64,000 nucleotides of DNA from an uncultured Pseudomonadales bacterium (GTDB lineage: Bacteria > Pseudomonadota > Gammaproteobacteria > Pseudomonadales > Pseudohongiellaceae): positions 1 to 64,000 of the forward strand of contig CALSUH010000011.1 in assembly GCA_943789485.1 (NCBI GenBank). Reading direction: 5' to 3'. The translations under genes were made by a program, and so were the position numbers. This document shows, piece after piece, positions 28,802 through 38,483 of this stretch. Position 1 is the first letter of the stretch. The number at the start of each line of letters is the position of its first letter. Under the pieces are notes generated by a model. The model was not told the DNA's origin. It was given only the letters and a program-made list of their open reading frames with translations, and did not search any database.

Positions 28802-30181
28802 ATGTCTAAAAATAAAATCGCATTCGTGTGTACTGACTGTGGTACCGAACACGGTCAATGGCAGGGTCAATGCGCCTCCTGCAAGGCCTGGAATACGCTA
28901 TCGCAGATCAATCTAGGCAGCAGCAGTAGCACCTCGCCGGCTACCAAAGTCGACTTCCGCAAGCAGGGCTATTCCGGCGTTAAATCCAATGTACGCAACC
29001 TTTCCGACATAGATCTAGAGGCCCTGCCGCGTTTTAGTAGCACCATTGATGAGATGGATCGCGTTCTCGGCGGTGGTCTGGTTCCAGGGTCGGCCATTTT
29101 GATCGGCGGCAATCCTGGCGCTGGCAAGAGTACGCTCTTACTTCAAATAATGTGCCTGTTAGCAAATTCCGGGAAGCCGGCCCTGTACGTCACTGGCGAG
29201 GAATCCTTGCAACAGGTTGGCATGCGTGCGAAGCGTTTGAACCTGCCAGAAAAGAATTTGAAGATGTTGGCCGAGACCAATGTCGAGCAGATTTGCAAAG
29301 CGGCGCAGGAGCACCAGCCACAGCTGTTGGTTGTGGATTCGATTCAGGTCATGCACAGCGGCGACGTAGCGTCCGCACCAGGCAGTGTCTCTCAGGTGCG
29401 CGAGTGTGCTGCCTATCTCATTCAGTATGCGAAGCAAACGAACACGGTTCTATTTCTGGTAGGTCATGTGACGAAGGATGGCAATCTGGCGGGCCCTAAA
29501 GTGTTAGAACATATGATCGATTGCTTCATCATGTTGGAGGGTGGTAACGACAGTAAGTATCGAATTCTGCGCGGGCAGAAGAATCGTTTCGGCGCGGTCA
29601 ACGAGCTGGGCGTGTTTGCCATGCTTGAGACCGGGCTCAAAGAAGTTAAGAACCCCTCTGCGATATTTTTGGCACGAACCGAAGAAGACACTCCCGGCTC
29701 GATTGTGATGGTGTTGTGGGAGGGTACGCGCCCTCTGCTGGTTGAGATACAAGCTCTCGTCGATGGGAGCCAATTGGGTAATCCGCGTCGAGTGGCAGTC
29801 GGTCTTGAGCAGAATCGCCTAGCTATGCTGTTAGCTGTACTGCACCGTCACGGCGGATTGTATATGGCGGATCAGGATGTCTACGTGAATGTGGTAGGTG
29901 GGGTCAAAGTGACTGAGACAAGCGCCGATCTCGCACTATTGCTCGCGATCGTATCCAGCTTTCAGGATAAACCCCTACCTAAGGATTTGGTTGTGTTCGG
30001 GGAGGTGGGCCTAGCGGGTGAGATTCGACCTGTGCCCGGTGGGCAGGAACGATTACAGGAGGCTGCCAAACATGGTTTCACTAGAGCTATCGTACCGAAG
30101 GCGAATGCGCCGAAGAACAAGATCCCAGGGATTGAGGTAATCGGCGTCAGCAAGATCACCCAGGCTCTCGAGGCGATCTAG
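28802..30181 (+). CDS. radA: DNA repair protein RadA
   Basis: RadA is a RecA-related ATPase that drives branch migration of recombination intermediates. The 459-aa protein has a four-Cys zinc finger (CTDCGTEHGQWQGQCASC), Walker A GGNPGAGKSTLLLQ, the RadA-specific motif KNRFG (QKNRFGAVNELG), and a C-terminal Lon-like domain (VYVNVVGGVKVTETSADLAL). It lies convergent to the MFS gene that follows, with only 20 bases between stops. Confidence 0.96.
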   Translation: MSKNKIAFVCTDCGTEHGQWQGQCASCKAWNTLSQINLGSSSSTSPATKVDFRKQGYSGVKSNVRNLSDIDLEALPRFSSTIDEMDRVLGGGLVPGSAILIGGNPGAGKSTLLLQIMCLLANSGKPALYVTGEESLQQVGMRAKRLNLPEKNLKMLAETNVEQICKAAQEHQPQLLVVDSIQVMHSGDVASAPGSVSQVRECAAYLIQYAKQTNTVLFLVGHVTKDGNLAGPKVLEHMIDCFIMLEGGNDSKYRILRGQKNRFGAVNELGVFAMLETGLKEVKNPSAIFLARTEEDTPGSIVMVLWEGTRPLLVEIQALVDGSQLGNPRRVAVGLEQNRLAMLLAVLHRHGGLYMADQDVYVNVVGGVKVTETSADLALLLAIVSSFQDKPLPKDLVVFGEVGLAGEIRPVPGGQERLQEAAKHGFTRAIVPKANAPKNKIPGIEVIGVSKITQALEAI

Positions 30182-30201
30182 TCATTCAATTAATGCTCCA
30201 G

Positions 30202-31557
30202 TTAATCTGGAGCCCTATCGAAATCTGCCGCAATCGTGCGGCTCGCTTTCCAATAGTGGAAGGCACACCAGACATTCACCATCAGCGTAATTGACATCGC
30301 ATAGCGTAGCGAATCAGAGCCGTAGCTTGGTTCGAAAAGGTCGCTCATGAAGCCAGTTATCATCGGGCCAAGCCCTAAGCCGATTAAATTTAACATGAAC
30401 AGCAAGATCGCTGATGCCATGGCGCGCATGCGAATGCCGACCAAGAAGTGAGTTGATGCAATGCAGGGTGCTAGATACCAGCCACCGAAGAATACCGGTA
30501 GAAAGTAGGAGAATGCCGCGCTATACCCGTTAGGCATCAGCAAAAAAGTAACGAGGCCTAAAGGAATTGCGATCACCGTTGAGATGAAGGGAACCCATAC
30601 ATACCAAGTCTTGTCTCCGGTCTTGTTCGCCATACGATCAGACATCCAACCACCGAAAAAGGTGCCGGCCAAGCCTCCGATTCCCGCAATCATGCCGTAG
30701 TACCAACCCACATCCAAAATAGGCATATCGTGGACGCGGCCTAGAAACAGCGGCATGAAGTTGCCCATGCCATAGGTAACGAAGGCGTGCAAAGCGCAAG
30801 CAAATGAAAGATGTCGAAACGACTTTCTATCCCAAAGAAAATGCAGTACACGCAAGAAGCCCGGTGGTGCCACATCTTTGCGTGATTCGGCCATGCCGCG
30901 TGGCGGTTCTTTAATTACGAATCTAACAAGTAGCGCAAGAAATATTCCCGGGATGGCGACCACTACAAAAGCAGTACGCCAATCAAAATATTGAACGAGA
31001 TAGGCACCGCCGACCGTACCGACTAGAATGCCACCGTAGACGCCAAGAGAATAGATAGATAAAGCAGTAGCGCGTTGGGCTGCTGGGAAAATATCGGAGA
31101 CAATAGAGTGAGCTGGAGGTGATCCACCTGCCTCGCCGACACCGACGCCAAACCTAGCCATAAATAGCTGGGCAAAGTTCTGCGCCGCTCCACACAGAGC
31201 GGTCATTACACTCCATATGGTAATTGATATAGCAATGATATTGCGTCGGTTGCTGATGTCGGCAAGACGCGCGATGGGGATGCCTAAGGTCGTATAGATC
31301 AATGCGAAGGCTAGGCCGGATAGCATGCCGAATTGGCCATCGCTAATCTGCAGGTCGTCGATGATGAACTGCGCGAGAACATTGATGACCTGCCTGTCTA
31401 CGAAATTGGAGACGTAGGCGGCAGTGAGGATGCCTAACACTAGATAGCGGTAGTAAGGATTTTGGTAGGCCTTAGCGGCAGCTACTTTTTCCGGGGACAG
31501 ATTGGATTGGGAATCTTCTATTGTGTTTTCAGAGCTACTATCAAGGTTCGCAGTCAT
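30202..31557 (-). CDS. MFS transporter, spinster-like
   Basis: A 451-aa major facilitator with about 12 membrane segments. SNFVDRQVINVLAQFIIDDL at the start of TM1 and the loop motif ARLADISNRRNIIAIS are typical of the spinster-type (Spns) branch. GVGVGEAGGSPPAHS in TM4/5 is a further signature. The substrate is unknown; these carriers are frequent beside aromatic or lipid metabolism genes. It is followed on the same strand by no other gene; a small 7-bp hairpin lies at its 3' end (30195-30213). Confidence 0.85.
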   Translation of the reverse strand: MTANLDSSSENTIEDSQSNLSPEKVAAAKAYQNPYYRYLVLGILTAAYVSNFVDRQVINVLAQFIIDDLQISDGQFGMLSGLAFALIYTTLGIPIARLADISNRRNIIAISITIWSVMTALCGAAQNFAQLFMARFGVGVGEAGGSPPAHSIVSDIFPAAQRATALSIYSLGVYGGILVGTVGGAYLVQYFDWRTAFVVVAIPGIFLALLVRFVIKEPPRGMAESRKDVAPPGFLRVLHFLWDRKSFRHLSFACALHAFVTYGMGNFMPLFLGRVHDMPILDVGWYYGMIAGIGGLAGTFFGGWMSDRMANKTGDKTWYVWVPFISTVIAIPLGLVTFLLMPNGYSAAFSYFLPVFFGGWYLAPCIASTHFLVGIRMRAMASAILLFMLNLIGLGLGPMITGFMSDLFEPSYGSDSLRYAMSITLMVNVWCAFHYWKASRTIAADFDRAPD

Positions 31558-31660
31558 TCGCTGTCCTCAGCGTTATTTTTTTTCACCAGTCAGGAAAATT
31601 TCTAACCGGCTCTAAGAGCCCTATTCATTTACTGGACTTCAATTTATAGCATGAGAACAT

Positions 31661-33010
31661 TTATTCAGCTGCCAGTCTATGGATAAGTACCGCGCTAAGT
31701 TTCGCGCGTTCTACCAGCGAACTCACTCGGCCCTGCTCTCTATTGGAATGGGCACCGGTGCCGGCGCTACCGAGAGAATCCAGAGTAGGCAGCCCAACTG
31801 CCTGTGTCAGCGATCCGTCTGTCCCACCGCCGGAATCACCAACGCCTAGCTCCTGTCCTAGCAAGCGACCGATGGCGATGGTCTTGTTCAATAGAAAGTC
31901 CGATTCAGGTGTGGCTATCTTTGCTGGGCGATGCAGATTGGTCCAGCTCTGCGTAGTTATTTCCCCAGAGTCCACCGGGTAGCTAAAGACGCTGCCGAAT
32001 ATTTCCTCGAACTGGGCAACCGCATCGACACCCTGTTGTGCTTCGGGATAGCGCAGATCGATTAGTGCTTCCGCGCAGGGGGCGATTGTGTTCCGTGCTT
32101 CGCCGCCACTAATCACGCCGACGTTAACGGTTACTCCGGTCTCATAGTCTGTAATGTTCTCAATCTGCACAATCTTGTAGGCCAGCTCTTTGATCGCCGA
32201 GCGGCCTTGTTCGTGCGCGCCGCCCGCATGAGACGCTCTGCCGTGTACGACGAAACGTGCCTGACCCAAGCCCTTGCGCTCCCGCGTAAGTCGATTGTTG
32301 CCAGACGATTCATACACCAGGCCCCAATCGTGCAATCTGGCTTGTTCTTCAAGGTACTTCCTTGACGAGAGCGAACCCATTTCCTCATCGCTATTGAGTA
32401 ACACAGTAATAGACTTATCGCTCAATGCACCATTCTCGTTCAGTGCCTTGAGAGCGTACAGCATCACCACCAAGCCGCCCTTCATGTCGGATACGCCAGG
32501 CCCATACATGGTGTCGCCTTCGCGGCTAAATTCTTGGAACGGGCTGTCAGGTGGAAACACCGTATCGAAATGTCCCATCATTAATAGTTTCGAGCCACTG
32601 CCACTCTTGCTAGCAAGAACATGATCGGCGACATCGACGTTGTAGTCGCTGCCAGGGCAACTCGGCATCTCGATGACTTGTCCGGGCAGGGTTGAAATAG
32701 AGAAACCTAATTGCCGTAACTCCTCGCTAAATATCGAAGCGAGCTCATTGACGCCCTGCTTGTTGAGACTGCCGGAATTGATGTTGGTGATTCTCTCCAG
32801 CATGTCGAGCATATTTTCTTCCTGGGAATCTAGCCAGGAAGTGAGTTCAACCTCTTCACTATTCAGTGAAGGCTCTACAGTATCTTGTGCATACCCAGAA
32901 AGGGTGAAAAGGATTGCGGACAATAAAACTAGAGAGGCCTTTCTCAATCCCATTGCCTTGTCCGTATCCAAAAACCTAGTGTGTGTAGTATCGCTGCTTA
33001 TTCGTTTCAT
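31661..33010 (-). CDS. Exported M20 family metallopeptidase (carboxypeptidase G2-like)
   Basis: A zinc aminoacylase/carboxypeptidase of the M20 family, 449 aa from the first ATG. The di-zinc site is present: GHFDTVF (His, Asp), GPGVSDMKGG, NSDEEMGS (catalytic Glu) and GTGAHSNREQG (His). The likely true start is the internal ATG at 32953 (MGLRKASLVLLSAILFTLSG, cleavage after GYA), which gives a classic signal peptide; the 19-residue extension from 33010 would be unusual. It is probably periplasmic, cleaving N-acyl or C-terminal amino acid (glutamate-like) bonds. Confidence 0.85.
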   Translation of the reverse strand: MKRISSDTTHTRFLDTDKAMGLRKASLVLLSAILFTLSGYAQDTVEPSLNSEEVELTSWLDSQEENMLDMLERITNINSGSLNKQGVNELASIFSEELRQLGFSISTLPGQVIEMPSCPGSDYNVDVADHVLASKSGSGSKLLMMGHFDTVFPPDSPFQEFSREGDTMYGPGVSDMKGGLVVMLYALKALNENGALSDKSITVLLNSDEEMGSLSSRKYLEEQARLHDWGLVYESSGNNRLTRERKGLGQARFVVHGRASHAGGAHEQGRSAIKELAYKIVQIENITDYETGVTVNVGVISGGEARNTIAPCAEALIDLRYPEAQQGVDAVAQFEEIFGSVFSYPVDSGEITTQSWTNLHRPAKIATPESDFLLNKTIAIGRLLGQELGVGDSGGGTDGSLTQAVGLPTLDSLGSAGTGAHSNREQGRVSSLVERAKLSAVLIHRLAAE

Positions 33011-33191
33011 TTTATTCGTCTCATCTTGATAGCGGATTCATTCGTGCGGAACTCGGTCTGGACAAACCTCACTCAATATCGGGCTGGTGATGCATAGCTC
33101 GGGTATCACGAGAAATACCGTAGCAAATACGACAGGCAGGTAAAGTACCACGCCAATGCCCGATCTCGCCATACATTGACTGGCACCTAGC

Positions 33192-33353
33192 TTAAATAGA
33201 AGCAAGAAACGCAGCGGCAATCGCAGCGACCCAGAGAATCGCTAGCTCAATCTGTACGGGGAGGTTCTGAGATATGGCCCAAGCATAGGTGGCAGCGCCA
33301 CCGGATAGAACCCACCCTAGACGTTGGTTGTATTTGAATGTGACTGTGTTCAT
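33192..33353 (-). CDS. Small hydrophobic hypothetical protein
   Basis: A 53-aa frame ([20 protein letters not shown]...) with two hydrophobic segments ending [14 protein letters not shown]. It starts 12 bases from and divergent to the ABC ATPase gene, which leaves little room for separate promoters. The composition looks protein-like, but no family is recognised. A second small hydrophobic frame (33038-33220, minus) overlaps its 3' end in another phase and is less convincing. Confidence 0.35.
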   Translation of the reverse strand: MNTVTFKYNQRLGWVLSGGAATYAWAISQNLPVQIELAILWVAAIAAAFLASI

Positions 33354-33365
33354 ACTCTTTCGCCC

Positions 33366-34304
33366 ATGAACTCAGACGAAAAACCAATTCTGCGCATCAA
33401 GGGCTTGAATAAATTCTATTCAGGTGGCTTTCAAGCACTCAAAGATATTAATCTCGACATTAACAAAGGAGAGATTGTCGCCTTACTTGGACCGAACGGC
33501 GCCGGTAAGACAACTCTTATCTCAGTCGTCTGCGGCATCGTGAATCCGAGCTCTGGGACAGTGACAGTCGATGGCAACGACATCATCAAAGACTTCCGCA
33601 AGACACGCTCGATCATCGGTCTCGTTCCTCAGGAGCTCACTACTGACTCTTTCGAGACTGTTTTCAGTACCCTTGCATTTAGTCGCGGCCTGTTTGGCAA
33701 GCCACCGAGTCCAACGTATATCGAGAAAGTACTTCGCTCATTGTCTTTGTGGGACAAGAAAGACGACATGATCATGACGCTGTCCGGGGGAATGAAGCGT
33801 CGTGTGTTAATCGCGAAGGCGCTCTCCCACGAGCCGACGGTACTATTCCTCGATGAACCTACAGCCGGTGTGGACGTCAATCTTAGGAAAGACATGTGGG
33901 AGATCGTGCGCGAATTAAAAGCTGAAGGCGTGACGATCATTCTGACCACGCACTATATCGAAGAGGCTGAAGAGATCGCAGACCGAGTTGGAGTAATCAA
34001 CAACGGCGAGATCATTCTGATGGAAGACAAAGACAAGCTGATGGCGAAGCTTGGTAAGAAGCAGTTGATCCTCGATCTTTGCGATCAGCTGAGTGCGGTG
34101 CCGCAGAGCATGGCCGATTATAAACTTGAGCTTAGCGACAACGGCATGCAGTTAGTTTATACCTTTACTGCGCAGGGAGACCGCACAGGCATCACCGCGT
34201 TGATGGATGATCTTAAGTTGGCGGGTATCGCGTTTCGTGACTTGAACACGACGCAGAGCTCCCTGGAAGAAATCTTTGTCAATTTAGTTGAGGAGTCGTC
34301 ATGA
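33366..34304 (+). CDS. ABC transporter ATP-binding protein (ABC-2 exporter)
   Basis: A 312-aa ATPase subunit. Motifs are Walker [11 protein letters not shown]-loop VPQEL, signature LSGGMKRR, Walker [13 protein letters not shown] and H-loop [10 protein letters not shown]. The C-terminal 90 residues contain a regulatory domain seen in YadG-like exporters. ATG 33366 ([13 protein letters not shown]) is preferred to the upstream start at 33324 because the conserved domain begins there. It overlaps the permease gene by four bases (ATGA). Confidence 0.9.
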   Translation: MNSDEKPILRIKGLNKFYSGGFQALKDINLDINKGEIVALLGPNGAGKTTLISVVCGIVNPSSGTVTVDGNDIIKDFRKTRSIIGLVPQELTTDSFETVFSTLAFSRGLFGKPPSPTYIEKVLRSLSLWDKKDDMIMTLSGGMKRRVLIAKALSHEPTVLFLDEPTAGVDVNLRKDMWEIVRELKAEGVTIILTTHYIEEAEEIADRVGVINNGEIILMEDKDKLMAKLGKKQLILDLCDQLSAVPQSMADYKLELSDNGMQLVYTFTAQGDRTGITALMDDLKLAGIAFRDLNTTQSSLEEIFVNLVEESS

Positions 34305-35062
34305 ATATCTACGGGATTATGGCGATCTACAAATTCGAGATGGCGCGGACCAAGCGCACTTTGGTGCAGAGTATTGTCGCACCGGTTATCACCACATCTT
34401 TGTACTTCATCGTCTTTGGTGCGGCAATTGGCTCAAGAATTGATCAGGTTAGCGGCATTAGTTATGGTGCCTTCATCGTGCCCGGCTTAATCATGCTTAA
34501 CTTGCTGACTCATAGCATCTCGAATGCCTCGTTCGGCATCTATTTCCCGAAGTTTGTTGGTACGGTTTACGAAATGCTTTCCGCGCCGGTATCTACACTC
34601 GAGGTGGTGTTGGGCTATGTCGGTGCCGCCGCCTCCAAAGCCGTGATACTAGGCATTATCATTCTGATCACGGCGAATTTCTTCATCGACCTGCAGATTG
34701 CCCACCCGGTAATGATGATGGTGTTCATCCTGCTCACAGCAATATCCTTCAGCCTGTTTGGTTTCATCTTGGGAATCTGGGCGGACAATTTCGAGAAGCT
34801 CTCAATAGTGCCGATGTTGCTGGTGACGCCGCTGGTGTTTCTAGGAGGTAGCTTCTATTCCACTGACATGTTGCCCCAGCCGTGGCAGACGATCTCTCAT
34901 TTTAATCCAGTGTTGTATCTGGTGAGTGGCCTACGTTGGAGCTTCTACGAGATCTCTGAGGTCAGTGTTATGTTGAGTCTGGCGAGTATTCTTATCTTCA
35001 TGTTTGCCTGCCTTGGGGTGGTCTACTACCTATTTAAGACAGGTTATAAGCTGCGCAGCTAG
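34301..35062 (+). CDS. ABC-2 type transporter permease
   Basis: A 253-aa membrane subunit with six predicted spans and the ABC-2 signature region around [20 protein letters not shown]. Together with the preceding ATPase it resembles the YadG/YadH pair; from memory these export unknown substrates, perhaps drugs or lipids. Overlap with the ATPase gene implies a fixed 1:1 complex. Confidence 0.9.
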   Translation: MNIYGIMAIYKFEMARTKRTLVQSIVAPVITTSLYFIVFGAAIGSRIDQVSGISYGAFIVPGLIMLNLLTHSISNASFGIYFPKFVGTVYEMLSAPVSTLEVVLGYVGAAASKAVILGIIILITANFFIDLQIAHPVMMMVFILLTAISFSLFGFILGIWADNFEKLSIVPMLLVTPLVFLGGSFYSTDMLPQPWQTISHFNPVLYLVSGLRWSFYEISEVSVMLSLASILIFMFACLGVVYYLFKTGYKLRS

Positions 35063-35257
35063 CTAGACTCAAAGCGCCCTTGATCCAGCCAATCTCGGCA
35101 GCATTAGCTATATTGTTTAGCAGTGGTATTGACAGTAGACAGGGAGTAATTAAATTTTTTTTTGCATTGGCTTTAGCACGGCTGTATTAGTATGCCACCA
35201 TAGCGTGACTTTTTAGTTCATCGGCCCTACATTTTTAACATTGTTCTTCTAAGCGCT

Positions 35258-35782
35258 CTATTTAGTGGGAAAGCTATCGACGAAGAGAACGCGCTTTGCA
35301 ATCATCCATTCGCCAGCAGATTTTTCCCAGTTGATTCGATAGATCCCGGAACTAGAGACTCGAGCAACAGCATCTTCTGCAGTTTGATGAGTAATCAAGG
35401 CCATGTTCTGTGTGACGGCATTTCTGTCAGAAAGCTCCAAAAATACCAAGTTGGAGAAATGGTGGCGCGTTTGCCTGTCTGCCAGACGGCCAGTATGGGC
35501 CTTTTGGGCGTATTCAAAAATGGCCGCCTTTCCCTGCAGTCTAGACCCCTCTATCAAAGCGCCTTTTCGCCATCTCTCCATCACCGCGTCTTCGGTAAAT
35601 AGCTCTGCGAAGGATTGAGTACTTTTGGAATCCCAGCGGTAAGGGTATTGCGTGAGCGTTTCCGCAATGACCATTTTGCTGTTTAACAACGCAATCGCAT
35701 CATCAGCCTGCGCGGGGAGGTTCAGCAGAGCGACTAGGCTGCTCGCTAGAAGGAGATAGAGTCGTGACTTAGATCCGAACAT
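35258..35782 (-). CDS. Secreted SnoaL-like/NTF2-fold protein
   Basis: A 174-aa protein with a signal peptide (cleavage after PAQA, about residue 26) and an NTF2-like fold: helix QYPYRWDSKSTQSFAELFTEDA, then strands, ending GEWMIAKRVLFVDSFP. No active-site assignment is possible. It is one of three exported NTF2-like proteins in this window (also 13313 and 36431). Confidence 0.65.
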   Translation of the reverse strand: MFGSKSRLYLLLASSLVALLNLPAQADDAIALLNSKMVIAETLTQYPYRWDSKSTQSFAELFTEDAVMERWRKGALIEGSRLQGKAAIFEYAQKAHTGRLADRQTRHHFSNLVFLELSDRNAVTQNMALITHQTAEDAVARVSSSGIYRINWEKSAGEWMIAKRVLFVDSFPTK

Positions 35783-35815
35783 AAGCTAGGTACTCTTTTT
35801 TGAGGAGTGCCTAGC

Positions 35816-35960
35816 TTAGCAGATAGTTGTGTTCTTTCTAGTACAAGCACCCAGTGCAGTAATCAGATCGAACGGGTTGCGGTTCTGCTCGCCCAGGTTC
35901 GTGTGGATGAGATGGGTAGATAAAGTACCAACGACACGATCATCGCTTGCTCGATGAAGG
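35816..35960 (-). pseudogene. Possible OsmC-like remnant
   Basis: On the minus strand a frame ending at TAA 35816-35818 reads NLGEQNRNPFDLITALGACT, which matches the OsmC signature of N-P-F-x-L-hydrophobic-A-L-G-A-C-T, then terminates 9 codons later. No intact upstream or downstream part was found. This is a weak, motif-based call. Confidence 0.35.
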
Positions 35961-36076
35961 AGTGCGTCGGCCAAGGCGTTTGAAGGAATTCTACGATGTC
36001 GCAGGTTTGCACAGGGTAAACGTCACTGCAGAAAGTACTGCCTGCGGCGTTCTGTCTTTCTTCGCAAAAGAGTGTT

Positions 36077-36343
36077 TTGCCGAGGGAGTTGTTGATAGTA
36101 ACTCACAGGACTGAATGGCGGGTCCGTCGCGCTCGTGCATTGGCCAAGGCAGAACAATTTCACAGTCATGTACCTATGGGCGGTGAGGAAATGTTTGTCA
36201 TTAGTGGCAAGTTCATCGATGCATATGAACGCAGTCCGCACATGCGCAAGCACACGCCCTATGTTGAACAGGAAACTCTGCTCTGGATGAAGGTCACTCA
36301 TCTGCCCAACCAAGGCGGGTTAGGTGCAATTACTGCGCCCTAG
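36077..36343 (+). pseudogene. Degenerate cupin (ChrR-type) fragment
   Basis: The frame contains FHSHVPMGGEEMFVISGKF, a cupin motif-1 core of the type seen in ChrR anti-sigma and related proteins (HxH near GGEE), then HTPYVEQETLLWMKV, resembling the second motif. The N-terminal half of a cupin is missing and the upstream bases give no matching frame. It lies in a run of fragments (35816-37200), which supports decay rather than a short functional gene. Confidence 0.4.
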
Positions 36344-36430
36344 GCGAAGCTGTAAGAAGGCTGTGCAATCTTCTCTTCAATTACTTTCCCTGCTATTCTG
36401 ACTTATCATTATTGAATAGACGGTGGCCTC

Positions 36431-36916
36431 GTGAATCATTTATCTAGTATTTTCAATCATTACGTTCAGCAATTTTGTGTTTTTGTTGCAATCAGTGTTC
36501 TCAGTATTGGCGCTGTTGCACAAACTTCTGCGGAGGAAGAAGGTGCCGTTGCTGCGGCAATGGCGGCGATGGATGCGTTCATGCTTGGCTTCAACGGGCG
36601 AGATCCAGAAGCATGGGCTGCTTCTCTAAATTATCCGCATGTTCGATTTGCCAGCGGCACGGTCACTGTCTGGGACAGTGCAGAAGATTTTTCGCAGACG
36701 CGAGCCTTTGAAACCCTGCCAAGGTCTGGGTGGGACCACTCCCATTGGCTGACGCGAGACGTGGTTTTGGTTTCATCGGAGAAGGTTCATATCGCCACAG
36801 TATTTCAGCGCTTTAATAGCGATAACGAAGTACTTGCGACTTATGAATCGTTATATATAGTCACGAAGATGGACGGTCACTGGGGCACTCAGGCTAGATC
36901 GAGTCTTGCCCCCTAA
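36431..36916 (+). CDS. Secreted NTF2-fold protein
   Basis: A 161-aa protein from GTG 36431 (the frame has no earlier in-frame ATG that fits). Signal peptide with cleavage after VAQ (about residue 31), then an NTF2-like domain: MAAMDAFMLGFNGRDPEAWA, ...LNYPHVRFASGTVTVW, and LATYESLYIVTKMDGHWGTQ. No enzyme function can be inferred. Confidence 0.6.
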   Translation: MNHLSSIFNHYVQQFCVFVAISVLSIGAVAQTSAEEEGAVAAAMAAMDAFMLGFNGRDPEAWAASLNYPHVRFASGTVTVWDSAEDFSQTRAFETLPRSGWDHSHWLTRDVVLVSSEKVHIATVFQRFNSDNEVLATYESLYIVTKMDGHWGTQARSSLAP

Positions 36917-36972
36917 AGCATCTGTGTAATTTCATTTCAATCACTACTAGGTGGAGCATCATTGCTACACTC

Positions 36973-37200
36973 TTATCTGCCAAGCCGCCTGAAGATTCCA
37001 TTGGAATCCATAGATAGCGTTCCTGGTAAGAGGCTGAACGAGTCTTGCGCGCTACGCCCATATACCAAGTGAGGTTGTGGGTCTACCAAGTGATTGATTA
37101 AGAATGCCATCACTTCGTCAATGCTTCTGGAAAAATTTACTGCCTTTTTCGCCTGCTCCGTAGAAGGGCTGTATGCGGCCAGCGCGCGCGATACTAATCA
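36973..37200 (-). pseudogene. Orphan coding fragment, possibly the C-terminus of an SDR
   Basis: A minus-strand frame ends at TAA 36973-36975 and reads protein-like, for example NFSRSIDEVMAFLINHLVDP and LPGTLSMDSNGIFRRLGR. It has no start codon or upstream domain; a stop lies just before its first residue. The position and composition suggest the tail of an SDR or similar enzyme. Identification is a guess. Confidence 0.3.
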
Positions 37201-37388
37201 TTGTGAAGGTAGGAGCTCTTGATGCGTGTTAATTCATGGATGTAATTATTCAAAAAGTGATGAGTTGTTGAGGGCGGCGGATCATTGAGTGGCGCAGGCA
37301 TACGTGAAGCGGTAAGTGAGAAATAGTGACATATACAATGACTGAAATTATCGTATCGTACAGCCTGATTAGCATCTTAGACTTTCCG

Positions 37389-38117
37389 TCACCAAGGAAT
37401 AGGCTCTCCCTGCCAATCTATAAATTCCGCGCCGCCATCCCTGTCTAAGCTTTCCATAATTTCAAGTAGTGAACTTGCAACAAACTTCGGCGTGAATAGC
37501 TTCCCTTTTGGAACATTGGTTTGAAAAGGCTTTGAGAGTTGTGTGTCTGTAGTGCCAGGGTGAAAGGCAATCAGCTTGACATTCGGTGCGCGGCGCCAGA
37601 ATTCGATGCTAGCGGTTTTTATAAGCATATTCAGTGCCGACTTGGAGGCTCGATAGGCATACCATCCACCAGAGCAATTATCTTCGATGCTGCCAACACG
37701 CGCGCTGAATACGGCAACCGAGCAATCAATTTCACTTTTCAGTAGCGGGGCGAGATTTGCGAGCCAAAGCATCGGCACAATGGTATTAGCGTGAAAGATA
37801 GTCTGGAGCTTTTCTGTGTTGATGTCTTCGAGGCGTTTCTCTGGCGCTACCTGTGCTGAGTGGAGCAGGCCATTGCAAATAAAAACGTGAGAGAAATTTT
37901 TCTCTTGGGCGTGCAGGCTGATGCAGACTTGCTTTATCGCTACCTCCGAGTAATCGCAGCATATCCAACGCAGGCTCGAAGCAAATTTTGACTGTAAATC
38001 TGGATTTGTGTTTCTGCTTATCGCGGTAACGTGTTCGACCTTTCGATCACTTAGTAGCCGCTCGATAACACTCTGCGCAATGCTGCTATTGGCTCCTATT
38101 ACAATTGCTGCTGTCAT
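37389..38117 (-). CDS. SDR family oxidoreductase (C-factor-like)
   Basis: A 242-aa short-chain dehydrogenase/reductase. N-terminal cofactor motif VIGANSSIAQ, Ser in VFSARVG, and catalytic Tyr-Lys in YAYRASKSALN. The C-terminal region PGTTDTQLSKPFQTNVPKGK is typical of the CsgA/C-factor branch, which is known in myxobacterial signalling and in other proteobacteria of unknown role. It is the only intact SDR near the SDR-like fragment at 36973-37200. Confidence 0.8.
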   Translation of the reverse strand: MTAAIVIGANSSIAQSVIERLLSDRKVEHVTAISRNTNPDLQSKFASSLRWICCDYSEVAIKQVCISLHAQEKNFSHVFICNGLLHSAQVAPEKRLEDINTEKLQTIFHANTIVPMLWLANLAPLLKSEIDCSVAVFSARVGSIEDNCSGGWYAYRASKSALNMLIKTASIEFWRRAPNVKLIAFHPGTTDTQLSKPFQTNVPKGKLFTPKFVASSLLEIMESLDRDGGAEFIDWQGEPIPW

Positions 38118-38483
38118 TACGTTTTTGATTTCCTGTTTTATGAATTGTGCTTTTACTAGTTAGGTCGGGTTATTTAGATGCATAGAGAATACAGGTATAC
38201 GCCAGTCGTCTGAATTTGGTTTTTTGGATAAGGTTGCTGAACCGGCAGTAGCATGAATATCCAAGAATGGATTTCGCGCTTTGCGAACACACATGGAGAA
38301 AGTCCCTGTCCTTAAAAGATCATGTGATCTTGCTAAACAACGCTGGCGTATTAGTAGGCGTTGCGTACATAAGCTTTGTACCCAAGAATCGGCTTAGATA
38401 CTCGCTTCTTAGGCAGGTAATTAGCGGTAGACTAAGCCTTTCACGTCTAGCTGCATGCACCATGAATAGCAGGAAATAACGCC

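Noticed and set aside
30195..30213. GCTCCAG/CTGGAGC hairpin between radA and the MFS gene
   Set aside because: Stem is present but lacks a T-run, so I did not annotate it as a terminator.
33038..33220. 60-codon minus-strand hydrophobic frame
   Set aside because: Overlaps the better small frame at 33192 in a different phase and shows no family resemblance.
38267..38479. 70-codon plus-strand frame before the TIGR01777 gene
   Set aside because: Poor ribosome site, low-complexity-free but unconvincing composition, no family recognised, and it ends just before the real gene.
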